Assembly (NCBI GenBank): GCA_963402885.1
Contig: OY727100.1
Coordinates: forward strand, 19,687,665-19,751,664
Length of the DNA stretch: 64,000 bases
Direction: 5' to 3'
DNA from: Antedon bifida
Taxonomy: Eukaryota > Echinodermata > Crinoidea > Comatulida > Antedonidae
In this document: piece by piece, positions 1 to 10,100 of the stretch
How the letters are laid out: every line of letters begins with the position of its first letter
Position numbering within the stretch: the stretch's first letter is position 1
Program-made: the position numbers and the translations under genes
Notes under the pieces: model-generated
Told to the model about the DNA's origin: nothing
The model's database searches: none
The model's input: only the letters and a program-made list of their open reading frames with translations

Positions 1-50
1 TTACTTTCTATGGACCAGAGTTTCCGAAATAAAAGATTGAATGAATGAAT
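1..50 (+). mobile_element. 3' end of a LINE (fragment)
   Basis: The first ~50 bases, including TGGACCAGAGTTTCCGAAAT and a TGAA-rich tail, are nearly identical to the 3' end of the LINE at about 55,918-55,965. The window therefore opens inside another copy of that retrotransposon, lying in or beside the LRR gene to its right. Only the tail is visible; the rest lies off the left edge. Confidence 0.8.
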
Positions 51-168
51 GAAAACAATAGAACATTTTTGTTGTGCCTGTCAGTTGCTTGGAGCGCTTA
101 TTATGTCGACACAGTTGAGTTGAGTTCTGAATATTCTGCAGTGTTATGAATGCAATTGGAATACTGAC

Positions 169-812
169 CTAGAATTTTATTTGGCAATTTTTTTATTTTG
201 TTACCAAATAAATGCAATGTTTCTAGACTGTTCAGTTGCCCTAGTGATGCTGGTATCTCTTCTAACTCGTTGTTGCCAATATTTAATACAATAAGCTGGG
301 AATAAACAAAAAGTAATAATAATAAAACATAGGCCTAGTTAGGAAAGAGGTCCACTGTACATTGATTGTCATTGTTCATTACCAATAAATTATTTTTAAA
401 GATCTTGGGACTGCTGACTCTTCAAGTTATAGTAATCTTGTTTACTTTAGTAGTTCTCCTACTAGGCCTAGGCCTAGTATTTATTGTACATTAGCCTAGG
501 CCTAATTAAATAAAATACTACAAAACATAAAGATCATCTCTAGGCTAGGCCTACCTAGACGGCGGCCTTTAAATACGGCTTAATTAACAGCATAGCCTAG
601 GGGCCTAGCTTATTAGGGCCGGGAGGCCTGCCTACTTTGGTTAAAGCTGAAAATTCTACTGGTAAATCTTGAATCTTGTTATTTTTTAAATGTAGAATAT
701 TCAAACACTCAAGTTTGCCAATAAGTCTTGGGATTTGTGTCAGATGTTTAGATGACAAATTTAAGCATTTTGGCTTTCCTTTCACTGCTCGTAGAAGCAG
801 AGTATCCGCCAT
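169..812 (-). CDS. LRRC69-like leucine-rich repeat protein, partial (first two exons)
   Basis: Two exons can be read on the minus strand. Exon 1 (812-636) starts at an ATG giving MADTLLLRAVKGK and runs through an LRR (LNILHLKNNKIQDLP) to an A|GT donor. Exon 2 (295-169, 127 bp) follows a TTTGTTTATTCCCAG acceptor, continues in phase 0 (LIVLNIGNNELEEIP, LETLHLFGNKIKKLP) and ends at a GTCAGT donor. Start, repeat spacing and N-terminal wording resemble the vertebrate LRRC69 family as I remember it; other short LRR proteins are possible. LRRs form a curved protein-binding surface; the cellular role is unknown. An earlier GTG-initiated frame reaches 821, but the ATG at 812 fits the family start better. 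The remaining LRR exons lie beyond the left edge, past a LINE tail. Confidence 0.72.
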
Positions 813-821
813 ATCAGGCAC

Positions 822-1100
822 AACTCTGAAGACAAAATAGGCCTAGCCTCCAGCCTGGTGGCCTAGCTATTACTTTTAGTTTTATATTAGTAGGATTAGC
901 AGTATTTTATAGCAAGCAGAGGCTCTCTCTCTCTCCCCGCGTCCGCCCCGGCCGTACGCCTCTCCTAGCTATGCAGCTCTGGCCAAAAATACTATTAGCG
1001 CCACGATCTTCTTTGGCTAGGGAGGCTCGGCTGCTGCTGCATCATGTTCACCCGCTTTACTTCTTGTAGCTGAGCAACAGAGAAAACAATAACAAAAATT
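822..1100 (-). promoter_or_regulatory. Probable promoter/5' flank of the LRR gene
   Basis: The stretch upstream of the minus-strand start contains a locally GC- and CpG-richer tract (about 930-970, CCCCGCGTCCGCCCCGG) in otherwise AT-rich DNA, plus a CT microsatellite. This suits a promoter, but I see no clear TATA box or initiator. Called from position and composition only. Confidence 0.3.
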
Positions 1101-2554
1101 CTTCTATGGAGCGCCATTAAAACATTATAGGAATATAATGGGCCTGAAAATGCACTATTACTCTAAAAACATCACGAGTAGGAGGCTATTACGTAACTGT
1201 TCTTAGACTTAGAGCTTAAAAATTAAGGAATATTCCTTAATCCATGCTTAAAGTAAAAAGTAGGCTAAACGGAAATTGAACTACTTGTTCAAAAAACTTC
1301 ATTTTTGTACAGAGGCAAGAGTTACAAATTGTGATTTGTAATTTTAAAACATAATTTGATTTAATGACAGGTTTTTTGATACGAGTATTTTAAAAAACCT
1401 AATTCACCCGTTGTTTTTTGCCGTTGCTGTTCCATTGTTACAACCAGTTGAAAGGCTGGTTTATAACCATTACACCAAATTCGCATACACATGGTTGTAG
1501 TGAGATTAGCCTAATCACACACAGCATAAAAGACACTGAATTAAAATAAAAAAACTGTTCCCCGGTGTGAATGTAGGAGGAGAATTTTACAGTAGGCGGA
1601 GCCTTTACGCACTCTCGCAGTGCCGTTATTTGCAAATTTGCCAGCATACTTGTTTCCGGAGCTTAGAGCATCTGCTGGATCCGGATCAAGGCTATGCCTA
1701 TAAGCCCCTCTTGAAAATGACATCAAGAGGGGCAAATTTTAAAGGGGGGTTGGTCCATGTCTGTTCGAGACCTGACTTGAATTGATTAGTTGATCTTGAA
1801 GATACTAGTACATCGGTAAAGAATTCCATAGTATGTATGATTGCTTTTCGACCAAACGAGTCTCTCGTCCAATTTGTGCGTTTAAACTGCCCTCGGATGG
1901 CGCATTGAAGACCATGACAACCTAACTCGTTTTCGAAGTTGCACCCATCTATCCAGTTTGAAGACTTTACCCAAGTTTCAGCTCGTTTGGAGTGATTTTT
2001 AAATTTTACTATGACCTTTGATATCGCGCCCTCCTCGATATCGGAATTACACTCATCCTCTATCCTTAAGACTGTTTTCTCAAAGTTTCAGCTCAATCGG
2101 TGCAAACATTTTGACATTTGACCTCGACCCTGACCTTGACGAATAACTGTTTTTTTTCTAATACCGAGTTGCACCCTATAGTCTCTTAGAAAATGAAATA
2201 TTATGATTCAAATTCGTCGCCCTGGTTTTCCACAAAAAATGCTTCGATGATCATCCTCCTATATTATGTTATACAGTGTGCAGTGGACAAAAATTGGGTA
2301 TCAGTGGAGAACAGTGAAATAGTTACATATAATTAACAACAATGAGAACTAAAGTTTCTCGAATTATTAAAACATATTTCACACTGGTATTTGATATATA
2401 TAATATCCTGGATTTATATAGCGTGAAACTTCTTAGCGCTGAACATTATTACCCCATTATAACCTCATTTTTTGGATCAAACACGTATGAAACATACTCC
2501 CAAAATGCAGCTATACTTAATCAGTGCAAAATTGTGTCTTGATCTAACCAGGTA
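1101..2554. other. Intergenic, no gene seen
   Basis: Short open frames occur but none shows a family motif, splice structure or start context. Around 1,950-2,130 there are phrases repeated at short distance (AAGTTTCAGCTC / AGTTTCAGCTCGTTTGG), which suggests an old repeat, not a gene. Confidence 0.5.
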
Positions 2555-2705
2555 CCATTTTATACACCTGGATGGAGAGAGGCAAACGTAAGTAAAGTAT
2601 CTTGTCTAAGTTAAGGATACAAGCAATGCAGCGAGAGTTTGATTCGAACCTCAATCACGATCAGTAGTCCAAGCGTCCAACACACTGCGCCACACGCACA
2701 CACAC
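2555..2705 (-). mobile_element. tRNA-derived SINE
   Basis: Read on the minus strand, the segment begins GTGGCGCAGTGTGTTGGACG, which looks like a Pol III A box. It carries a B box GAGGTTCGAATC about 35 bases on, then an unrelated tail. The B-box spacing matches a tRNA, but the acceptor stem does not close, so it is a SINE head and not a tRNA gene. Confidence 0.65.
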
Positions 2706-3957
2706 GTAGGCCTATGTTCAATATCGGTTACTTCATCCGTAATGCAAAAGAACAATAAGTTTGAAGTAATGTTGTCAGTGATTTTAGTAATTTGCGTTCG
2801 TTTAAAATGTTTATGATAGGCATATAATTAATACAATTCCAACATATTTTTTTCAACTTGGTCATAAGAAATAACATAGAATGTACTTTTTGCGTTTCCG
2901 CTTAACTTACCGCTAACCGCTCGTCTGTGTAAATTGGCCTTTAGTGTGATTTAGTCCACTTGTTGTTACTATAGGGCCTACGTCGTTTCATTGCATGTAA
3001 GTGGGATTTTGTCGGGAGCTCACTTTAAGCCTCCGTAGTGGGTGAATGCGTCACACACCCAAATACAAGAAGTACTGAAGTACTGTACTACTTACTACTT
3101 ACTTACTCGATTAAAGAAAGATTAAGTAGATTAATATATGTTTCTGATTTTTACAAGACAGTATAAAGTCGGAGATAGTTGATTGAAACAATTTATATGA
3201 GTGTATTTTATAAAAATATTGAATATGTTACCTTTTCATTCCTAAGTATAGATCGGATTTTTTTTTCTAAATTTAAGAGAAGCATAACATAGTTCACGGA
3301 ATGTGCAGTGGCGATAAGTAACTGTCACATTGGTGCATTATGGGATACTTTCAAATAAAAAACAGTCTCTACGTTTGATACTACCAGTTGTTATAAGTTA
3401 ATAACAAAAATGGATTAATGATTTAAGTTCACAGTCCCTTGTCCCTCCGTCGGGCAAATCCTAGCGCCAATCCTCTCTAAACAGCACTTTTTTTTAAACG
3501 GCCATCCATCATGAGGAGGCGTCAACGTATGGATATTGAGAGTAGGGGTTTTCCAGATTGTTTACCGCCGCCATATTGATGCTATTCTACGCAGTTTTGT
3601 GCTGCATATTATCAACGAGGTTGTGGCCAGCGATGATATGCTAATATTATAATATGCTAGAGGTGGCAGCACACAGATTATGCTAAGCATACTTTTACCT
3701 AAGAGGGGGTATTTGAATATGTTCTAGGCCTATGTACCTTACCAGTACCACCACCACCACCAAAAGAAAAACGCCAAATCATCAGGAACAACCTACAAAA
3801 ATGTTTTATTGGGCTACCATATCTATAAATTTAGTTTATCGGAGTAAGACATGATGTTGATAACATACACGACGTCGGACCAATCACATTCATTGCATTG
3901 ATGTGTGTGAGAGGATGATCGGAAGAGAGTTTGGCGGGTCATGATGATTGGCGGGAA
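2706..3957. other. Intergenic, no gene seen
   Basis: AT-rich sequence with CA and TAC/TACT-rich simple stretches (about 2,695 and 3,080-3,110). No coding signal is convincing. It ends at the target-site duplication of the large transposon. Confidence 0.5.
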
Positions 3958-3963
3958 AATTAG
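3958..3963. repeat. Target-site duplication (left), AATTAG
   Basis: AATTAG directly precedes the transposon terminus TATGGAACG and is repeated exactly after the other terminus at 15,005-15,010. Confidence 0.85.
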
Positions 3964-4378
3964 TATGGAACGCCAGTAATCTCTTCACATGCGGTGACGT
4001 CATGCTCTCATACTATTTCATTATGCTCTTATACTACACACCATTATCTTATACTCATTCCTAATGCTCTTATGCGCATAACTAATGCTCTTATACTCTT
4101 TCTTAATGCTCTTATACTATTTCTTAAAGCTCTTATACTCTTTCGTCATGCTCTTATACTCTTTCTTAATGACCTTATACTCTTTCGTCATGCTCTTATG
4201 TGACTTTCCATGCTCTTATACTCTTTCGTCATTCTAAATTATGCGACGTATCATGCTCTTATGAGGTAACTGAAAATGCACCGACACATTCTCGACGCAC
4301 GTGGCGCACTACTTCAGATGCAAAATAATCGACGGCTGTACAAATAAGTCTACGAAAGTTACAATTCTCGATCATAAA
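3964..4378 (+). repeat. Left terminal inverted repeat with tandem subunits
   Basis: The sequence matches, inverted, 15,004 down to 12,302 with only the LINE interrupting. Outer ~60 bp are unique (ending GGTGACGTCATGC). Next come about ten imperfect 20-24-bp units around TGCTCTTATACTCTTTC, then an inner unique block ending TTCTCGATCATAAA. The left TIR has about 44 bp (two units) more than the right. The integrase start codon lies 84 bp inside. The repeated units probably bind the transposase and the inner block probably carries promoter or leader; both are inferences. Confidence 0.85.
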
Positions 4379-4461
4379 AGCATCTCATCCTCTTCGGGCC
4401 GGTCCTCCGTGCGCCGATTCTTTTAATGAAAATGGCTAGCCCTAGGCCTACAATATTTCCA

Positions 4462-6714
4462 ATGAAACCAAAGAAATCTTTAAAAAAAATATTAATGGAC
4501 CTTTCGTTTACAAATGCAGTGATGGATGCTTTCGAGAGAGAGGAGGTGATATCATTTAATGTGTATTTCATCATTCATTATAAAAATAGACTAGCCTAGG
4601 CTAGGCCTACTACTTAGGGCCTAGGCTAGGCTAGGCCTAGTACTACTAGGCCTAGGCCTAGATAGAGGCCTAGGCCTAGCTTAGTAGGCCTAGAGTGTGT
4701 AGTAGTATAGGCTAGCCAGCCAGAGCAGAGCAGGCCAGGCTGGCTAGCCTATACTACTACACACTACTACTATATTAATATTAAATAAAGGTAGGGGCCT
4801 AGCGAGGCCTAGGAGGGCATCTATAGGCCGCAGGCCTAGCTAGAGCATGCCAGTATTATATCTAGTATAGGCCTAGCTAGTAGTATAAATAGGCCTACTA
4901 GGCCCCATCATGTTTTTATTTTTGTTAATCCTTTTTAAATGATTCTTAATAAATTAATTCATTTTTTTGGATTGTTTTCTCTGATTAGATTACTATTGAA
5001 ATAGTGGATCATTTAAGCCGTGAGGAATTTGAAAATCTTGGCATACTAACTCGAGAAGAAATGAATTTAATTGTACAGGAATGCAATGCATCGTTAAGAA
5101 ACAAAGTAATTGATAAAGATGTATTACAAAATCTCATCCAACATGGGTACAGTGTATTCGATATAAAAAATTTGATGTGTGTTAGTCGGAGTACTGTGTT
5201 CAGGTGGTTACAAATGTACAATTTATCAGCCATACAGTACAGCAATATTGAAGACAGAGCTTTAGATGACAACATTAGTGAGATACTTATGACCCACTCA
5301 AACTGTGGGGAGGTGATGTTAAAGGGTTTTCTTCAGGATAGAGGCATTTCTGTGCCTCGGAAGGCATTGCGAGATGCAATACATCGTATAGATGAGGAAG
5401 GTTCAGCTAATCGACGTAAAAGGCGTCTTCATCGTCGTGTTTATAGCGTCGAAGGCCCAAATCATTTATGGCATATAGATGGAAACCACAAATTAATTAG
5501 GTACGTAGCTAACCTGAGTATTTATTTTTCAATATCATGTATGTTCAAACCACTGTCACCTATTAAGATAGAGCCTAAAGTTATTATATATTATTTATTG
5601 AAATTTAGTTATCTGCTATTTTTTGTAATTCACAATTTGTTATGTTTTTCTCAAGATGGGGATTTGTCATCCATGGCGGAGTTGATGGTTTTAGCAGACT
5701 ACCTGTTTATTTAAAATGTTCAACAAATAACAGATCATCAACTGTACTGGCTGCATTTTACAAAGCAGTTGAAGAATATGGTGTTCCTCTTCGTGTGCGA
5801 TCGGATGCTGGGGGAGAAAATGTACAAGTTTGGAAGTATATGCAGGAAGTACGAGGTTGGGTTAATGGTCATTTATTAATTTTATTTAAGGGATTGTGGT
5901 TTGTCAAGAAGAAGAGTAAGAGACTAAGATAGGCTGCTACATATATATGTATGCTGCACAAATAGAAATAATGGATACTATAATTCTTTCAACAGGCACT
6001 AGAGGTACTATAATTGGGAAAAGCACTCACAATCAGCGCATCGAAAGACTTTGGCGTGATGTATTCGAGGGGTGCCTGCACCACTTTTACCAGATGTTTT
6101 ACCACCTAGAAGAAGAAGGCAGTCTTGACCCACTAGACGAAATGCAATTATTTTCATTGCAATATGTATTTACTCCTCGAATAAATTTCTCACTACAGGA
6201 ATGGGCAATGGCCTGGAATAACCATCGAATCCGTACTGTTGGACGTACCCCAATTAATATGTGGTTATCTGGCCAGTTGGAGAATCCTGTATCAGAGGTT
6301 GGTTCTAAATATAACAATTTGCATAAAAACATGCATTACTTTTGTCCACATTGTTTTAATTATTTATGTAGAATGTAATATTGTTAGGTTTGCGGTATTT
6401 ATAAGTAAAGTATGGTTAGTAAATTCAGTGGATGTATTGACTTATGTTATGTTTGAACTACAAATTCACAATTCACAAACAATTTTTTTATTCATATGTT
6501 GTTTTTCTCATTATAGTGTGAAATACCTAGTGAAGAAAATAATGATGATGTCGATAGAAATACAAATCCACATGTTATTGTTGAGGAGCCTAATATCCCA
6601 TTACCTGAAATGGCATATGATCAGTTGACTCAAGAAATAGACCCTATGAAAGAAAGTACTCAAAATGGTTTAGATGTATATTTAGATGTAATACAATTTA
6701 TTACTAGACACTGA
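4462..6714 (+). CDS. DDE integrase/transposase of the transposon (five exons, 431 aa)
   Basis: Exons 4462-4545, 4989-5500, 5656-5855, 5996-6297 and 6517-6714 join in frame (1,296 bp) with GT-AG junctions. Residues ~5-65 form a SAM-like module ([31 protein letters not shown]). A helix-turn-helix-like stretch follows ([20 protein letters not shown]), then an rve/integrase fold. Probable catalytic acidic residues are D192 ([10 protein letters not shown]), D249 (VRSDAGGEN) and E282 (HNQRIERLW). The junction after residue 198 restores [19 protein letters not shown], a signature I know from animal integrase-core transposases, which supports the splice model. The acidic tail ends [16 protein letters not shown]. 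The protein should cut and join the transposon ends. The start ATG matches the homologous start of the HECT gene. No catalytic residue appears lost. Confidence 0.88.
4575..4900. repeat. AGGCCTAG-rich low-complexity tract with a perfect inverted repeat
   Basis: Inside intron 1 of the integrase the sequence is made largely of AGGCCTAG/CTAGGC words. It contains a perfect inverted repeat: 28-bp arms at 4,694-4,721 and 4,738-4,765 around a 16-base spacer. A similar CTAG-rich tract lies near the other gene's first intron (about 11,940-12,070). Confidence 0.8.
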
Positions 6715-7126
6715 ATTTTACCATATATTTTTGTTGATACTCTATTAGAATATAGATATGATAAAAATAGTGAATAGTGTTTATGTGGAACAAATTAACA
6801 AACAAATTATAACAAAATATCTTTCTTAAACATTTAAATTATCTGAATAACCAATCATTCCTTTACCAAAAATGTTTGTAAAAGTTAAAAAATGTTACAT
6901 AGTGTACAATGCTGTTACAATTAGCATAGAAAATCAAGAAAGATAAATCAAGATTATTTATGTCATTTTGATCAACCATCTATTATTTTGTAATTGTTCA
7001 GTACAGTTAAAAGTTTTTTAATTAAAATTCAAGTTTGAATGAACCAAATAACCTGTTAAAACTGCTGTATGTATACTTGTATACAGAACAACAGAATAAA
7101 CTGATACAGACTATGTTGCAACATAC
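6715..7126. other. Spacer between the two convergent transposon genes
   Basis: AT-rich and non-coding. It must hold both 3' ends; AATAAA-like words occur, but no poly(A) site can be assigned with confidence. Confidence 0.5.
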
Positions 7127-10100
7127 TCACATCTTACCAAAACCTTTTCCCAATATAACTGCGTCATCAAATATTTCTCTAAAGAGAATTGGGTCTTCTA
7201 TTCCCCTTGGTAAGTGAACAATTAATGCACACGTCGAAGCTGTAGGATACCCCTTAGCTGAAGGCCCCTCTTTTGTGAAGAAATCCACTTCGATTTTTCT
7301 GTCAAATCCCATTGGAGGAACTTCATCAGCTCCAGTTATAAAAGCTAGGATATCTTTTAATGAATTCTTAGTCTTGCCATCTGTAATCATATAATAAAAT
7401 CGGTGTGCACTTTAAAGAATCAAGTGTATCTTTCGGAACAGTAAGGATTGAACATTTATATTATTTAGGCCTAAATATAAAACTTTACACAAAGTTTAAG
7501 AAAACAGAATACCTTCACAATCTTGGAGGTATAGTTCCCAACAAAAAATTGTGTCATCCTCTTGTATTCTTAAATTCGATCCCTCTTCCGAAAATATAAC
7601 CTTGATTAATGACTTAAAGGCACGTTTAGACAGAGAGTCAACTGCATTGGGAGTAAAGAGTGGTTTAAACTGGTCGGGAAATCCTTTCACAATGTCCCAC
7701 AGAACACCCAGTCCCTCTGTGAACTGCCCTATTGCTGCTTTCGTTCTGTAATATAATATCAAATTCATAGAGTTGTATACTTGTTAAACCAATTGTTGTG
7801 TTGTTATAAGATCATTTAGTATTAAGTTTTGCGCTTTCCTCACCTGTAAAACATAAACTGCTTTATCAATGATGCAACGACTTCTTGTCGGTTACCAAAA
7901 TCTGCTGCATACAGCGACATTACTCCACGGTCTGCTGCCCAGTCTGCTAGTTCTTGTGCAACAAGTGTGTATTCCGCTGCAGACTTACACTTTGATATCT
8001 GAAAAGAAAAACAAAAAAGAAAAGAATCCTGATGAATGCTACAATTGAATAAAGCACACATTAACTAATCAATTCCAGATAGGATAGCCTACTCTCACTA
8101 ACCACTAAAGTTTAGATCAAAAAATGATAAATAAATGAACACAAACGGACTACATAGATAAAAGTAAGTGTCATCGAAATGAATTATAAGTAAATCGAGA
8201 CTGTGTTGTTACTTTAATTGAAATAAAATTAGGTGTAGACTGTACTTTTTCAAGTTTGATGCGCATATCTTCATCAGTAATGGCAGTTACATCAGTCAGT
8301 GGACCAACTCTGGTATTCCCACACATCAGGTTGTACAATTGTGGATGGAATATTGGCAGTCCGGGTCCACCATGAAGAATGCTCCATGCAACCAGACTAC
8401 CAGCAATAAGGTAGCTGTTTTTTTCCAGCAAAGTTACATCATATGTAAAATATTTGCCACCAGCAGGTCCCTCGAAAATCCCCATCTCATCAGAAATTGC
8501 TTTCATCAATAACCTTCAAAAGTAAACAAAGCTCCATAAATGATAATCAATTGCAATATTTGTTCAAATACAATTATTAATTCAATTAGTGAATTTCCGA
8601 AAGCTCAACGTTTCACTCTGGCTGTTTAATCAATCAAAATAATTAGGAAACACATACGGTAATAATTAAACTTAATAAGTAATGAATGACACTCTCACCT
8701 AAACATTTCCCGCTTGGGTCCTCCTATGTCTGCGGCTTCTTCTCCTGCGAAATCTACAACTACTTTGTTTCGGCAGTTAAAGCCATCTTGGCCAAAAGCA
8801 TACAAAACTGATTTCAATAGTTTTCTTCTATGTACGATTATATTTTGAGTGGCGTCATCGTTGCGGTTTACTTGGTAATTTTCTAGTAAGTCCTTCATGG
8901 AAACCTCAGCAGTAGGAGTTCTATTTTATAAAGCACATGATTGTTATGTAGGTCTATGTTGCATGAATCTTTTCAATTTATTTTTTGCTAAATAATAAAG
9001 ACAGCACTGTACTAACCCTGGTCTCTGCACATCTTCGAAACTATTGCGTATTGCACGCATTAGATCATCTGTGTCCTCGTCTTCAGGATCAGATGTACAT
9101 AATTTTACATACATACTGTATGCAGACCTTGAACGTAAAAATATACAATTTATTTGAAACAATTGTTTGTAGAAAGCAAAATTACAGCATAAAATCAACG
9201 TCAATCAATGAAGAGTATTTTCGTCAGAGATTGTGTACAGCAAAGTAATCTTAAACTCACTCATCGTTGTTCGAAGGTAGGCCTACCAATTGACCAGAAG
9301 TCATGTGGTCTCTAGACTGAGCTGCTTGACTTGTCGATGGCTGATCAGCATTAAAAGATGTTATCTGAAATATAAAGAAATCACATTCCAAAGTAAAAAC
9401 AATAGTGATCAGTTGAGACAAAAGTATAATTCATTTAATCAATTTATTTATTAAGGTATAAAATATACAGCCAGCATACAGTACAATAATAGCATAAAGT
9501 TAGATTTTTTGTACCGTTAAGTTCCGCACAGACTTGATACAAATATTAGAAAAAAGGTTTGTTACCAAAGTGGTTGTTGAAATAACGATGGTAGCAATTC
9601 CAAAGGTTAAGAAGTAAAACTTACATTTACCGGATCGGTACTGGTAAGATGTTTAAATTCAGGATCATAAAGTACGTCATTTATGTCATCCTAAAAAAAA
9701 TGAATAAAAGTATCGTAGTAGGCCTAATTAAGATACTGCCGATTGCATAATATTTTTTTCAACATGCAATTGCCCTTTTCATCTTGTTTCAGCGTACAAA
9801 GGATAATAATGTAGATCGTAATTTTAAGTAGATAAGTTAATAGACAGCACTCAAAATCAGAGATATGACGTATGAAGTGCGCTTCTATCTTTAGTAGGCT
9901 TATAGACCTATGGTAATAATTCATATTATAAGATGCAATAATACAATAGCCATGTTTTTTACATCAACTACTAAGTGAGATACAAAGAAATAAAGAAAAA
10001 CTTAAGATTACTATACCTCTTCGTCGGTCAAGGTTGATCCAGAATTAGAACTAAAGAAATAAACAAAAATGTCATGAACTACTAATTGTGCTCTGATATT

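Noticed and set aside
3994-4260. CRISPR-like array of short repeats
   Set aside because: Units are contiguous and imperfect, without unique spacers, and the block is mirrored at the other end of the element as a TIR.
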